A stretch of DNA of 64,000 nt from Annona cherimola (taxonomy: Eukaryota > Streptophyta > Magnoliopsida > Magnoliales > Annonaceae). The notes under the pieces are model-generated. The model did not search any database, was not told where the DNA came from, and worked only from the letters and a program-made list of their open reading frames with translations. The translations under genes and the position numbers were made by a program. Of the stretch, positions 22,701 to 32,793 are shown one piece after another. The stretch lies in NCBI GenBank assembly GCA_030490835.1, contig CM059975.1, positions 57,217,174 through 57,281,173 on the forward strand. Reading direction: 5' to 3'. How positions within the stretch are numbered: the first letter of the stretch is position 1; each line of letters opens with the position of its first letter.

Positions 22701-23459
22701 CCAGATGGACAGAGACGTATTGCATGTTGCATATGCTTAAAAAGGGTTTTATGAAAAGTATTTTAGGACATGACAATGTCCTATGAGAAAAGGAGCTTCG
22801 ATGAAAAATATTTTAGAACATAAATATGTTTTTATATGTCAAGTTTTACAAGCATATGTTTGCCATGAAATGGGATTATGAAATATTCATGAAAGGTATT
22901 TATGAAATGGTTTCCTCCAATTGCTAGTCGAACGCTTGTTAAGCGTCTACTACTAAAAGGTGAGAAATGCATTTAAAATGAAAAGTGCTTGCTTATTGAG
23001 TTTCGACTCATGTTTTGTTTTCCCCAACCATAGACAGGTACCGCACAGGCCATGCAGAAAAGGAAAAGAGTATGAAGAAAACTTTTCAACAAACTAGTCT
23101 GTATATGGTATGAATGATTATGTGGAATCTTCAAAATATGTATGTATGAAATGTTTAGATTGAAAGAACTTGTGATGTAGATAAGTCAGTTATTATGATA
23201 TGAATAAAATATGTGAAATTAATGACAAGAATATGTTCATATATGATGACATGATGTTATGTGATGAGATACTACGTGTATCATGTGTAAAATTGATGAC
23301 AAGTGTTTGTTATGTGATGAAAGAAAAAAAAAATTTGGACGAGATCCAAATAAAAATCCCGCCGTGTGATCAGGGCAACAATCCTGAGTCACGTTTACCA
23401 ATCGATAAAGATCCTGGAGTAAGGCTTCTAGGCACCCCGGTTCGGGGCGCCACACATAT

Positions 23460-23858
23460 CAAAGTTGACTTGGGTTGCAACTTGACTTCATTATACTTAG
23501 CTTCGGATTTTTGAAGTTCACTCAAGTTGCTGACAGAGTCAACTTGGGTTGTGACTTAACCCAAGTAGCATGCGAAGTTGATTTCGGGTGCAACTTCGCC
23601 TGCTCTTCCATCCACAATTTCAGCGCTATCCAAAAAAGTTCTGTTGAAGTTGATACCGGAGTCGACTTGGGTATCGACTTAATCTAAGTCGATGATTTAA
23701 TCAACTTGGCCTACGACTTAGCCTATCATGCTTTGAACTTGAAAATTTTGAATCTTAAATCATCTCACACACATGTTAGTACCTTAAAGCTTCTCAAATT
23801 GAATTGTTAATCATCAAAACATGGATTGTGCTTGATTTTCTATTCATTTTACAACATC
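23460..23858 (-). repeat. Decayed Sirevirus-like LTR, right part
   Basis: Continuation of 7631-7997. Has AGTTGACTTGG and GAGTCGACTTGG motifs, the ACATGTTAGTACC block and the TTAATCATCAAAAC block found at the same LTR end of element 1 (12530-12590). The terminal CA is decayed. Confidence 0.65.
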
Positions 23859-23889
23859 CAATACTAAGTTAAGTGTCATAACACACCAC

Positions 23890-24980
23890 GAATGATTTAA
23901 ACAAGAAATTTTACATGGTATAGATTTATGTAGAGTAGTTTAAGCACTTGAAAAGACTCTTGAGAAGCTTGAGAAGATGAAACTTGCAACTCTTTACTAC
24001 AAAGATGAGAGTCTCTCTTATAGATCAGGTAATATGCACTTAGAAGCTTGACTATTAGTAGGTTGAGGATGGCCAGGTGAAGTCATTCAATTTTTTCCTA
24101 ACCCTCATAACTGCTTTTGCTTGTCTTCAATAGTTATGGAGTTATTTTGGACATTGGAGGGTAAATGGTGCGTATTAAGTGTGTCAACGTTCAAACTTTT
24201 CTAACCGTTACGACTCAAGTTGTAGCTGGAGTCGACTTTGGATATGACTTCGACTTGAGGTGCTATTTCGGTCAATCTTTTCCTTCCTTTGATATTTCCT
24301 TATTGTCTTGTATTCTTTAAGTTCTTTCTTAGGTCAACTTGGTTTTGAGACTTGACCTAAGTCGCAAGTAAAATCAGCCAAGGGGTGTGGATTCACTAAT
24401 TGTTTGATAGCTTGAAGCATGGAACTTAATCTCTTGTGCTTCTTTTAACTTAATTTCTAAACCTGAGTCGACTTGGTTATAGGTTTGACTTAAGTCACAA
24501 AATGGATTTGGCTTCGTGTGCAACTTCGCGTGCTCCAAAACAACTAGCTGAAATATGTAACCTTATTTTCTTATTGAAGCTTACTTGAGCTGCGACTTCA
24601 CCCAAGTAGCAATTTGGAGTTAACTTAGGGTGCGACTTTGTTTGTAGCTTAACTAGTCAGCAGAAATATGTTACCTCTAGAGTCGACTTGGCCATTGACT
24701 TCACCTAAGTCACAGTCTAATTCAACTTGGGGTAGCGAATTGACCTATATGTACTTTGAATCTTCATCTATTTCATTCCAAATTGTGTTCTTAGGTCAAC
24801 TTTAACATAGAATCGACCCAAGTCGATTGCTGAGTCGACTTGGCTACGCGATTTGATTTGTTTTGCTTTAATATTAGGAAAATCTATCTTCCATCATTAA
24901 GTCAAATATGTTAATATCTCTGATATTCTTAAATTTAGTTGTTTATCACCAAATGAGTTTCTCTTGATTTAAAAGTTGTC
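23890..24980 (-). repeat. Second decayed Sirevirus-like LTR fragment
   Basis: Follows the same order as the element 1 LTR: a segment like ACAGATTTGTGTAGGCAG near 23920, an AACGTTCAAA block near 24186, AGTCGAC motifs at 24229, 24472, 24682 and 24833, then a TTGTTTATCACCAAA block near 24945. The LTR start is missing. More diverged than the other copies. Confidence 0.6.
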
Positions 24981-25054
24981 CAATTGAGTTCATAACACAA
25001 GCTTTGCTAAGCTACTAATAAGAATTGTTCATATATTTAGATGTTATGCTGATG

Positions 25055-25480
25055 CTATTTTTAATACTAGTGCCAATAGATCTTTGTTGCATCTAAATTT
25101 GTTCTTGAGCATGGTTTACATGTTGATAATCTAGGTGAAGATCTTTCAGTAACTTCATCGGTGGAAGCAAGCAAATTTGGTTATGAAATCTTGTGTAACA
25201 TGACCCATAGACCTCGTGGTTATGCTATTGAAGGATGTTGATATAATTCTGGGAGCCGCTTTTTTAGATAAATGGGTAACTAATATTGAGTTTCTCGAAT
25301 GTAGAATTCATTTTCATTTAGTAGAAGAAAAAGAAGTTATTTTCTAAGGTAGTTAAAGGAAGCTACCTTATCACATATCAACTTTGCATGCCCGAAGATG
25401 ATTAACAAGGCGAGTAAGGATACTTAATAGCAAAATTGACAATTAATGATAATGAATCATAATTGAACAATATTTCTATG
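25055..25480 (+). pseudogene. Ty3/Gypsy protease remnant
   Basis: Translated pieces read, after one frameshift, as a degenerate aspartic protease: an ANRSF segment near 25070 in the place of the usual ATHSF, a FVLEHGLHVDNLG stretch, and VDIILGAAFLDKW at about 25238 matching the DVILGMDWL region of Gypsy proteases. A segment like KLPYHISTLHARRLINK follows, as in the protease-RT linker. The catalytic D-S/T-G is not intact, and stops are present. The right edge is the Gypsy LTR at 25517. Identification rests on remembered family motifs. Confidence 0.5.
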
Positions 25481-25516
25481 GTGAATGAATTCCCTAATAA
25501 TTTTCTTAAGGAATTG

Positions 25517-26670
25517 TGTAGTGCCTCACAGGCCACCACCCCGAACTGACAGTCACTACGACAGAGATCCAGCAGCATGTCCCTAGGATCTGCTATAATT
25601 TCAAAAACAAATGATCACATTTATATAAAAATCCATCTGTGGCAACCCTAGATATTCACAACTAATTCATTAATTAGATATATGACAGCAAAACCAATTA
25701 ACTATAATTATTTTCACAATTTGCATCATAATGGAGACAAAATACCCATTTACAATTCATAAATACATTAATAAGGCTTCAACAATCCATACATCTATGA
25801 ACCACATCTTATTATATAATATACAACTCATTACTTATCATATAATATAAGCACACGACTGTCTTACATATAAATCAATCTCAAATACTACAATCTAAAA
25901 CGATATAACTTACACCTACCGCAATCTGCCTCAATTTGGAACAATATGATCTAGCTCAGGCTCACAACTAGGCACTTGTAATGTCATCCTGCTAAAACAT
26001 TGAAAACAAACACATGAGTCGGGCAAACTCAGTAAGTAGATATGTTCAATAAAATAAACGACAAATTCATGTTAAACTAATCATGAATGTCATGCCACCA
26101 CATGCAATGCAAAATCTAGGCTCTCACTAGCCCCACATAGTCATGTCATGTCATAGACACACATATAAAACAAACCACCCTCATGTCCATCAAGGGTCAT
26201 GAACAACCCTATCCTCATGTCAATGAAGGGCCACATGCATCATGCTCATGCTAAAATCATTATTAAAATCATTCGTCAACACATAGCTAACAATACCAAT
26301 CCATTTTCAAAGGGCCTAGCCCTAATGCATCAAATGAACAATTGCAGGCAAAAACACACATTAAACCATCTTGGAATCCATCCAAATACACAACTCATGT
26401 CAATTCATCTCAAATTCCAACAAACATCCAACAATATTCTCAAGCACAAAGTTCAAGCCCCATTTCAATTTATACAACTCATATTCATCAAGCCAGTCAC
26501 AACTTCCATTTTAAAAAAAATTCAACATCACAAATGCCCCCGAGCATTTGCAATACATTATTCACATCATTAAAGTTCTACATATCCATTTATACATCGT
26601 TTGTAGGCATTTAACCTCACTTGGGCATTTCAACAACCATCTTATAGGCAACATATAAAAATTAAACTAA
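25517..26670 (-). repeat. Ty3/Gypsy-type LTR fragment (family B)
   Basis: Begins TGTAGTGCCTCACAGG at 25517, homologous to TGTAGCGCCCCGCCGG at 32089. Shared words include GGCAGTCACTAC or its variant, CAACCCT..ATAT.CACAACTAAT, the GGGCCTAGCC block and CCTCACTT.GGCATTT. Homology stops near 26650, where LINE sequence starts. The 124-aa frame at 26199-26573 is not considered coding. Confidence 0.65.
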
Positions 26671-26809
26671 ACTATAAAGGAAGGATGTCCTGCTGTCACA
26701 TTGATTCGCTAATACAAGTTATTAAAGGAAGGACGTTTCATGACTGAAATAGACTAAACCCCACCTTTTCTTCTCCAACTATAAAGGAAAAAGTTGTTTA
26801 TTCTTTACA

Positions 26810-28340
26810 TCAATGATGTTTGGAAGAGGATCCGGGGATGACATGGTAAGCTAGTTTCAAATGGGGGCAAGGAGACTCTGTTGAAAGTTGTTGCATAGGT
26901 AATGTGAAGTTACTCAATAAATCTCTTTCTCATTCCATAAAAGATCTGCAATGAGTTGAAAGCCATGATGAGTAAACACTGGTAGGGAGATAAAGATGGA
27001 AAAAGTAAAATTAGTTGGGTGTCTTAGGAAAGAATGTGGAGATGAGGGAGGAGTGGTCTTTAGGGAGCTTCATGCCTTTAACCTTGCCCCTATTACAAAG
27101 CAGGCATGGAGATTGATGAATGAAAAAAATACCTTGAGCCACAAAATATTCAGACTTAAGTATTTTAAATTAGGGAACATTTTTGGAAGGATTTGCAGGA
27201 TTGGGCTACTTTTACGTATGGAGAAGTATTATAAAATCCTTCCCTCTCATTAGGAAGGGACTAAGGTGGAAAATTGGTGATGAAAATCAAGTTAGGATCT
27301 CCTCTAACTGGTGGGCTGCGGATCCTATAGTAAAGGCTGGCCCCTTTCCAATTGATTCGAGGATGAACCTTGGGTTAGCAGATTTATTGGCAAGGAAAGT
27401 AGGAGACGTAAAGAGCTGGAAGTGAGAAGAGCACCTGGGGATGCAGGGTGGAAGGGACTAAGGTGATGAAGATTAATGAATGAAAAAATACCTTGAGCCA
27501 CAAAATATTCAAACTTAAGTATTTTAAATCAGGGAACATTTTGGAAGGATTTGTAAGATTGGGCTACTCTTACATATGGAGAAGTATTGTAAAATCCTTC
27601 CCTCTCATTAGGAAGGGACTAAGGTGGAAAATTGGTGATGAAAATCAAGTTAGGTTCTCCTCTAACTAGTGGGTTGCGGATCCTTTAGTAAAGGCTGGCC
27701 CCCTTCCAATTGATTTGAGGATGAACCTTGGATTAGCAAATTTATTAGCAAGGAAAGTAGGAGATGTAAAGAGCTGGAAGTGAGAAGAGCAGCTGGGGAT
27801 GCAAGGTGAAGTGTTATATGTAGTATTCTAATTCTAGAAAGGCAAGTAGAAGACATGATGTTCTAGGGAAAAAGCATGACAGACAGTTTACGGTGAAGTC
27901 CACGTATCAATTGGGAACTTCTCTAAAGAGTTTGAAAGAAACTCACAATCCAAAAAAAAGAATCCAAGATAATGACAAGGTACTAAAGAGAATCTAGAAA
28001 ATGAAGGTACCGAGAAAGGTTCGACCTTGGGCCAAGGCTTTACCTAGATTCACTCCTAACAAGAGAGAACTTGATGAAGAGAGGAATCAATGTGGAGCAG
28101 CACTGCTTATTTGAGGGATGAGGGAGGAATTGGAGACAAGCTTTCACATTTTTTGGGCATGCCAGGAGGTAAACCATTTATTCTCCATTCCCATTTTTAA
28201 CTATATAAGAATCGCTCAAATGGAAAAACTTCTTGATGTGTTTGAGCAGTTATGTGTAACTTTGGATAGATATCCATTGACATTAAAATGTCAATGTAAC
28301 GTCTTGCTGGAAAATTTAGCATGCAAGAAATAAGAGAGTA
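26810..28340 (+). pseudogene. LINE ORF2 remnant: RT C-terminus and zf-RVT
   Basis: Non-LTR retrotransposon reverse transcriptase, heavily broken by stops and shifts. Recognisable in order: GGKETLLKVVA near 26867, WWGDKDGK near 26981, then GGVVFRELHAFNLAP and KQAWRLMN (27040-27125), and GLRWKIGDENQVRI near 27265. These match the region after the RT palm in plant L1-type LINEs. At about 28000-28200 the zf-RVT domain reads KVPRKVRPWAKALPR and later TSFHIFWACQEV. The middle is tandemly duplicated. RNase H of the same ORF is at 30153-30505, beyond an inserted LTR. No intact function remains. Confidence 0.75.
27110..27807 (+). repeat. 359-bp tandem duplication inside the LINE remnant
   Basis: 27110-27450 is repeated at 27467-27807; ACCTTGAGCC falls at 27131 and 27490. 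A few mismatches separate the copies. Between them lies GGAAGGGACTAAGGTG (27450-27465), a copy of an internal segment at 27253-27268, as expected of filler DNA from repair. Confidence 0.8.
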
Positions 28341-28517
28341 ATGGAGGGGAGCAGAGATGATCTAAAGGACACTATCCAATGGAGCAAAGATTATATGAAT
28401 TTTTTTTTAAATCAAACCTTTTGGAATTGGGTGGAATGCTAGGTCGAAATTGTTTTACCAGGTGGTTATCTTCCAGATATGGTCTCTAAAACCTAAATGT
28501 GGATGCAGGGAATAACT

Positions 28518-30147
28518 CGTTAGAATTCAAGGAAAATTAATCATAATCCATGTTTTAATGATTAACAACTCAATTTGAGAAATAAGTACTAATGAGGTTG
28601 CTAAGTGTTGCAAAGGTTTAAAAAATTCAAGATTCAAAAGGTAGCAGGTCAAGTCGTAATCCCAAGTCGACTCAGTCATCGCCTTAGGTCAAGTCAATAC
28701 CCAAGTCTAATCTAGAATCGACTTCAAGTGACATAAAATCGTCAGAGCTGAAATTGGGACTCGAAGACAGGTGAAGTCGCAATCAAAGTCGACGACGCTT
28801 GCGACTTAGGTGAAGTTGCAAACCCAAGTCGACTCCAGATGCGACTTGGGTATGGCCTTGCTGAAGACTTTGAGATCTTAGAGTCAAGTCGCTTTCCAAG
28901 TCCACTCCATCATGCGACTTAGGTGAAGTCGCATTTCAAGTTGACCTGAGAATGCGACTTAGGTAAAGTCGAAGTCCAAGTCGACCCAAGCTTGCGACTC
29001 GAGTGCATAGTTATTTTATAATGATCCAAAAATGTCTTATTAAAGAATGGACAACAAGATCAAGAAAGAACAATCATCATGAATCAAGGCCATAAGAAAG
29101 GATCTTTCAAGAGACTAGTGTATTGCTTGTATTAAGCAAAACAATACACAAACAAGACATTTAATGAAGTTCAAGAGAAGAAAGGGAGTATAAACAACAT
29201 AAAGATCATTTATAAGACTTTGAAGTTCCAATATGATCTATGGATGGTAAAGTCGCACTTGAAGTCGACTCCACATGCGACTTAGGTCAAGTCCGAGGCC
29301 AAGTCGATCTAAACTTGGAAATTGAGTTAGAAGCTGAAGACTGAAGTCGCACCCGAAGTCGACTCTACCCTGCGACTTGAACAAAGTCGCATACCAAGTC
29401 AACTCCAAATGTGACTTGGTTCGAAACGGTCGAAAAAATTCAAACATTGGTGCATTAAATGAGCACCACCTACCACCAAACGTTCAAATTTAGTTCTCAT
29501 CATATAAGGAGCATCAAGTGAACATAAAAGCAGTTGGAAAAATATTGAATGAGCTCACCTTCCACTCTCTCTTGCATTTAAAGTGATCTACAAGAAGTTT
29601 GAAGAAGAACTGTGCTTTAAAACTGCTGAAAGCTGCATTGCTCAATCAACTACTGCTTCCACAAGTTCTTCTAAGTGCTTGAAACTGCCTACACAAATCT
29701 GTAATGCATAGATTCTTTTTATTCATTGTTTATTTATTTTTCCCACTTGGTTGATATTGGAGATCGAAACCAAGTAAAGGCAAAGTAGTGTGTGATTGGA
29801 GTGAAACTCGTCACCTACTTGTGCTGAGATTGTACAAGCCCCCTAGAGCTAGAATCTAGAAGAGAGCTATTGCTCTAAGTTGTATTGAAAATACAATAGT
29901 GGAACCCAAAACAAGTGTGTGCTTGGAAGAATGGAGTTGGGAAGGTTGCCTGAACCACTATAAATCCTTATCTCTTGAAGTGGTTTGATTGCTTGTGTTT
30001 TATTGCATTATTTCTCTCCAATCTACTGATCGTTTCATTGAGGGGATTAATTCCACAAAGGGGAAATTTCTATTTAAGCAAAGAATTTTTAAAATACCCA
30101 ATTCACCCTTCCCCTTTTGAGTAACTGCCATAAACTCAGGACCAACA
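28518..30147 (+). mobile_element. Solo copia (Sirevirus-type) LTR
   Basis: 1630 bp, flanked by TAACT at 28513-28517 and 30148-30152. Starts CGTTAG (TG decayed to CG) and ends AGGACCAACA. Carries GTCGAC-type motifs in two clusters (about 28660-29000 and 29260-29400), a TATAAG box at 29503-29508 and the CTAGAGCTAGAATCTAGAAGAG block near 29845. It split the LINE between zf-RVT and RNase H. Confidence 0.9.
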
Positions 30148-30152
30148 TAACT

Positions 30153-30505
30153 TGGGGACTCAAAAAGTGGGTTTTAGAGTTGTGGTTAGAAGTTGGCAAG
30201 GGGAGGTTATGACAGTTAGCAGCTGGTGCGAAAAGGGACCACCAAATCTGGTTAAACAAGAAGCCAAAGCTATGAAGCTTAGGATGAGGTGGCTTTTGGA
30301 GATGGGATTCAAAAAGCTAGTGGTTGAATCAAAATCAATAATGGTGATCAACTGGTTGATTAATGGAAATAAAATTAAATTATATACAGCGAACCTATTG
30401 TTGAAATCAAAAATTTGAGAAATTATTTTGATTATCTTGAGTTTATCCATGTCTTAAGGGAAGGGAATCAAGTTGCCCACCAAATTGCAAAAGTAGTGCT
30501 GTTAA
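30153..30505 (+). pseudogene. LINE RNase H (RVT_3) remnant
   Basis: Frame from about 30153 reads VGFRVVVRSWQGEVM, then KQEAKAMKLRMRWLLEMGF and VVESKSIMVINWLI, the RVT_3 pattern seen at the C-terminus of plant LINE ORF2. After a stop and shift, REGNQVAHQIAK near 30460 gives the last conserved RNase H segment. Before the LTR insertion it joined directly to the zf-RVT part at 28000-28340. Confidence 0.7.
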
Positions 30506-31737
30506 GTCACTTTTATATTATTTATTTTGGATAATAATTGGATGAGAATTTGAGTGTTTAATATGGTTTGAATCATATTTTGATTAATTAAGCTTAGTTT
30601 TGTGTAAACACTCACCAATTGATGCAATTTGTGCAAAGCAGGACATGTATGTGAAATTTCGATGTAATAAGGTCAAATTAACAAGCCTCGATGAAATTGG
30701 GAGTAAATTGAAAATTTGAAACTTATATTTTTAGCAAAACCGCATTTAAAGAAAAATAGTATTCATACGCAGTTATTGTTAACACACAGTTTGCGCATTA
30801 TTCATGCGCATTGTTTACGTTACTGTTCATGTGCACTATTCACCTTTATACAAACACTTTTGGGGAATATCCTAAGGCATCCTAGAGCGTTCTTGGAGCT
30901 AGAATTGAGGTTCGGGAGCGAGAAGTGTAAAGAGTGCCAGGCAAGAAGCAAGGCGGTGAGTTGCTTGGAGTGGTTGAAACACCATTATGGCTTTCAGTCA
31001 ATAAGCTTTTCCTTTTTTATTCTTTTGATTTTAATTGTCTTGTTTATGATGGAGATTGGATACAATATTATTTTGTGCTTATTTTTATTGTAAAAATGCT
31101 AGGCTAAACCTGTTATCTAGGGTTTAGGATGTAGCATGCACTGTGGTCTGATTATTTAAAGTATTTTGCGTTAATTTAATACTTGCTTGGTACGAAGGCT
31201 TACACTTTGGTAATAATTTTCATATATTAGGTGATGGAACCGAAATATAAAAGTCTAATATACAATAATTAAGATATTAAACCTGAAAATTTAAGACCAT
31301 AAAAATAGGGATGATGACCTTGAGGAATCCCATGAACGGCCAAAGAACTTAATGAATCTTAATTGACTTAATTTCACGAGTATAGGTGGTTATGAATATA
31401 TGCCTTGCAAGTTTCGAGAAATGTTGCAAGGACAATTTAGGATTTGTCCACCTTTAACACATAATATTTGATTAAACAAGCACTCTACATATCCATTATA
31501 GAAGATGTATGTGAAACCCTTGAACGTAGGTACTTGCATCTCTTGGCTTTTAATTTTCCTGTCATGTTCTTAAGCTCAACCTCCTTTTGATATTTCTTTC
31601 CTTTTACTTTATTTTTTCTGTGTTTTACATAAGTATTTAAATTCAATGTCTTAAGTTCCGAATTTCTTGTGGGATCAATATTTTATATACTACAACTAAG
31701 ACCTATGCACTTGCGGAGAGATTGCGAATAAGTATTT
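30500..31737 (+). repeat. Athila-like Gypsy LTR
   Basis: Shares blocks with the sequences at 39390-44128 and, inverted, with 32794-33800: GCAATTTGTGCAAAGCAGGA, CTAAGGCATCCTA, CTAGGGTTTAGGATGTAGC and the terminal TGCACTTGCG..GAGATT. The exact left end is uncertain. The 125-aa frame at 30716-31093 shows no protein signature. Confidence 0.55.
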
Positions 31738-31755
31738 TAGTACCGTTGCAGGAGA
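31738..31755 (+). other. Degenerate Athila-type primer binding site
   Basis: TAGTACCGTTGCAGGAGA, close to the TGGCGCCGTTGCCGGGGA form I recall for Athila elements. It sits just after the LTR end. Confidence 0.5.
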
Positions 31756-31887
31756 ATTCGACGCTATTTAAGACTTTGTATTTAAAGACTTTTCTTTTCC
31801 TTCTTTCTTCGCTTTTTATATTCTCTCTTTGTCTCTTTTTAGGTAATTTTTTCTTTCTTATTTTGTTTTCTTTTCTTTAGGAATTAT

Positions 31888-32085
31888 TTGATGGCATATT
31901 ATAATCAATGGTATGATGATAGGATTGTTACTAGGTCATTTTGTGAGAATTATGAAATAACATATCAATACAATTCATTTGGAGAAGAAACTTCAATAAT
32001 AAATGCAACGTACCAACACGACTGGGACATGAGCAGCAAAATTATTACAACTACAATAACCTTTATTGTGTCGAAGTTCTCATGA
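31888..32085 (+). pseudogene. Start of an Athila-like internal ORF, truncated
   Basis: 65 codons after a pyrimidine-rich leader and a TTTAG acceptor-like site. Begins MAYYNQWYDD and is Tyr/Asn-rich. The position, about 130 bp past the PBS-like site, fits the N-terminus of an Athila gag leader. The Gypsy LTR at 32089 cuts it off. No domain is visible, so the assignment rests on context. Confidence 0.35.
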
Positions 32086-32793
32086 ATGTGTAGCGCCCCG
32101 CCGGCCACCCCCTGGATCGGCAGTCACTACGGAAGAAATTCGGTAGCATCTCCCCAGGTTTTGCCATAATTCTGAAAGCAGAGGACCACAAATACATAAA
32201 AATCTACCTGCAGCAACCCTCGATATCCACAACTAATGTATCAAATAGGCATATGGCAATAAAAACCAATTAAACTATAATTATTTCCATCATTTGCATC
32301 TTAGTGAAAGTAAAATATATTACAATTTTCAAACACATTAATTAGGTGTTAACATGTCATACATCGATGACTCAATTCCTATGTACAAACATATCTCACA
32401 ACTAATCATCTGATATATATCATATCTCATATATACATAAACCTCAAATAAACAAAACCTAAAGCTAACATAACTCATACCTGGAATATTTCACATCAGG
32501 TTGATAACATAGCTTATAACTAAGTGCCTCTAGTATCAATCCTGCTTAAAATATATAAAAAAAATACGTGAGTTGGGCAAACTCAATAAGTAGGTGCGAT
32601 CAGTAAAAACAATGGCAAATCCACGCCAAATTCATCATATGTTATGCGAGCACATGCAATGCAAACACCAAGCTCTCACTAGTCCCACACAACATGTCAT
32701 GTCACAAGCACACACATAAAACCAAACCAACCTCATGTCTATTAAGAGCCATGAACAACTTTGTCCTTATATAAATAAAGGGTCATGAATAAC

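Larger units (their letters stand above)
7998..23454 (+). mobile_element. Family A solo LTR, split by copia element 1
   Basis: Begins TGTGGAACCCC at 7998 and ends GGGGCGCCACA at 23454. The 5-bp direct repeat CATAT is at 7993-7997 and again at 23455-23459, so both ends are exact. Removing the nested copia element and its duplication leaves about 4551 bp. No internal region or second LTR is present, so it is a solo LTR left by LTR-LTR recombination. The plus orientation is inferred from a TATA-like site at 9341 followed by a leader and a donor-like CAGGT near 9437. Lineage is uncertain because no protein is attached; Ty3/Gypsy or a non-autonomous large-LTR element is likely. Confidence 0.85.

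Noticed and set aside
26199..26614. Two overlapping open frames of 90-124 codons
   Set aside because: Within the Gypsy LTR fragment, AT-rich, no domain, not conserved in the copy at 35230-35780.
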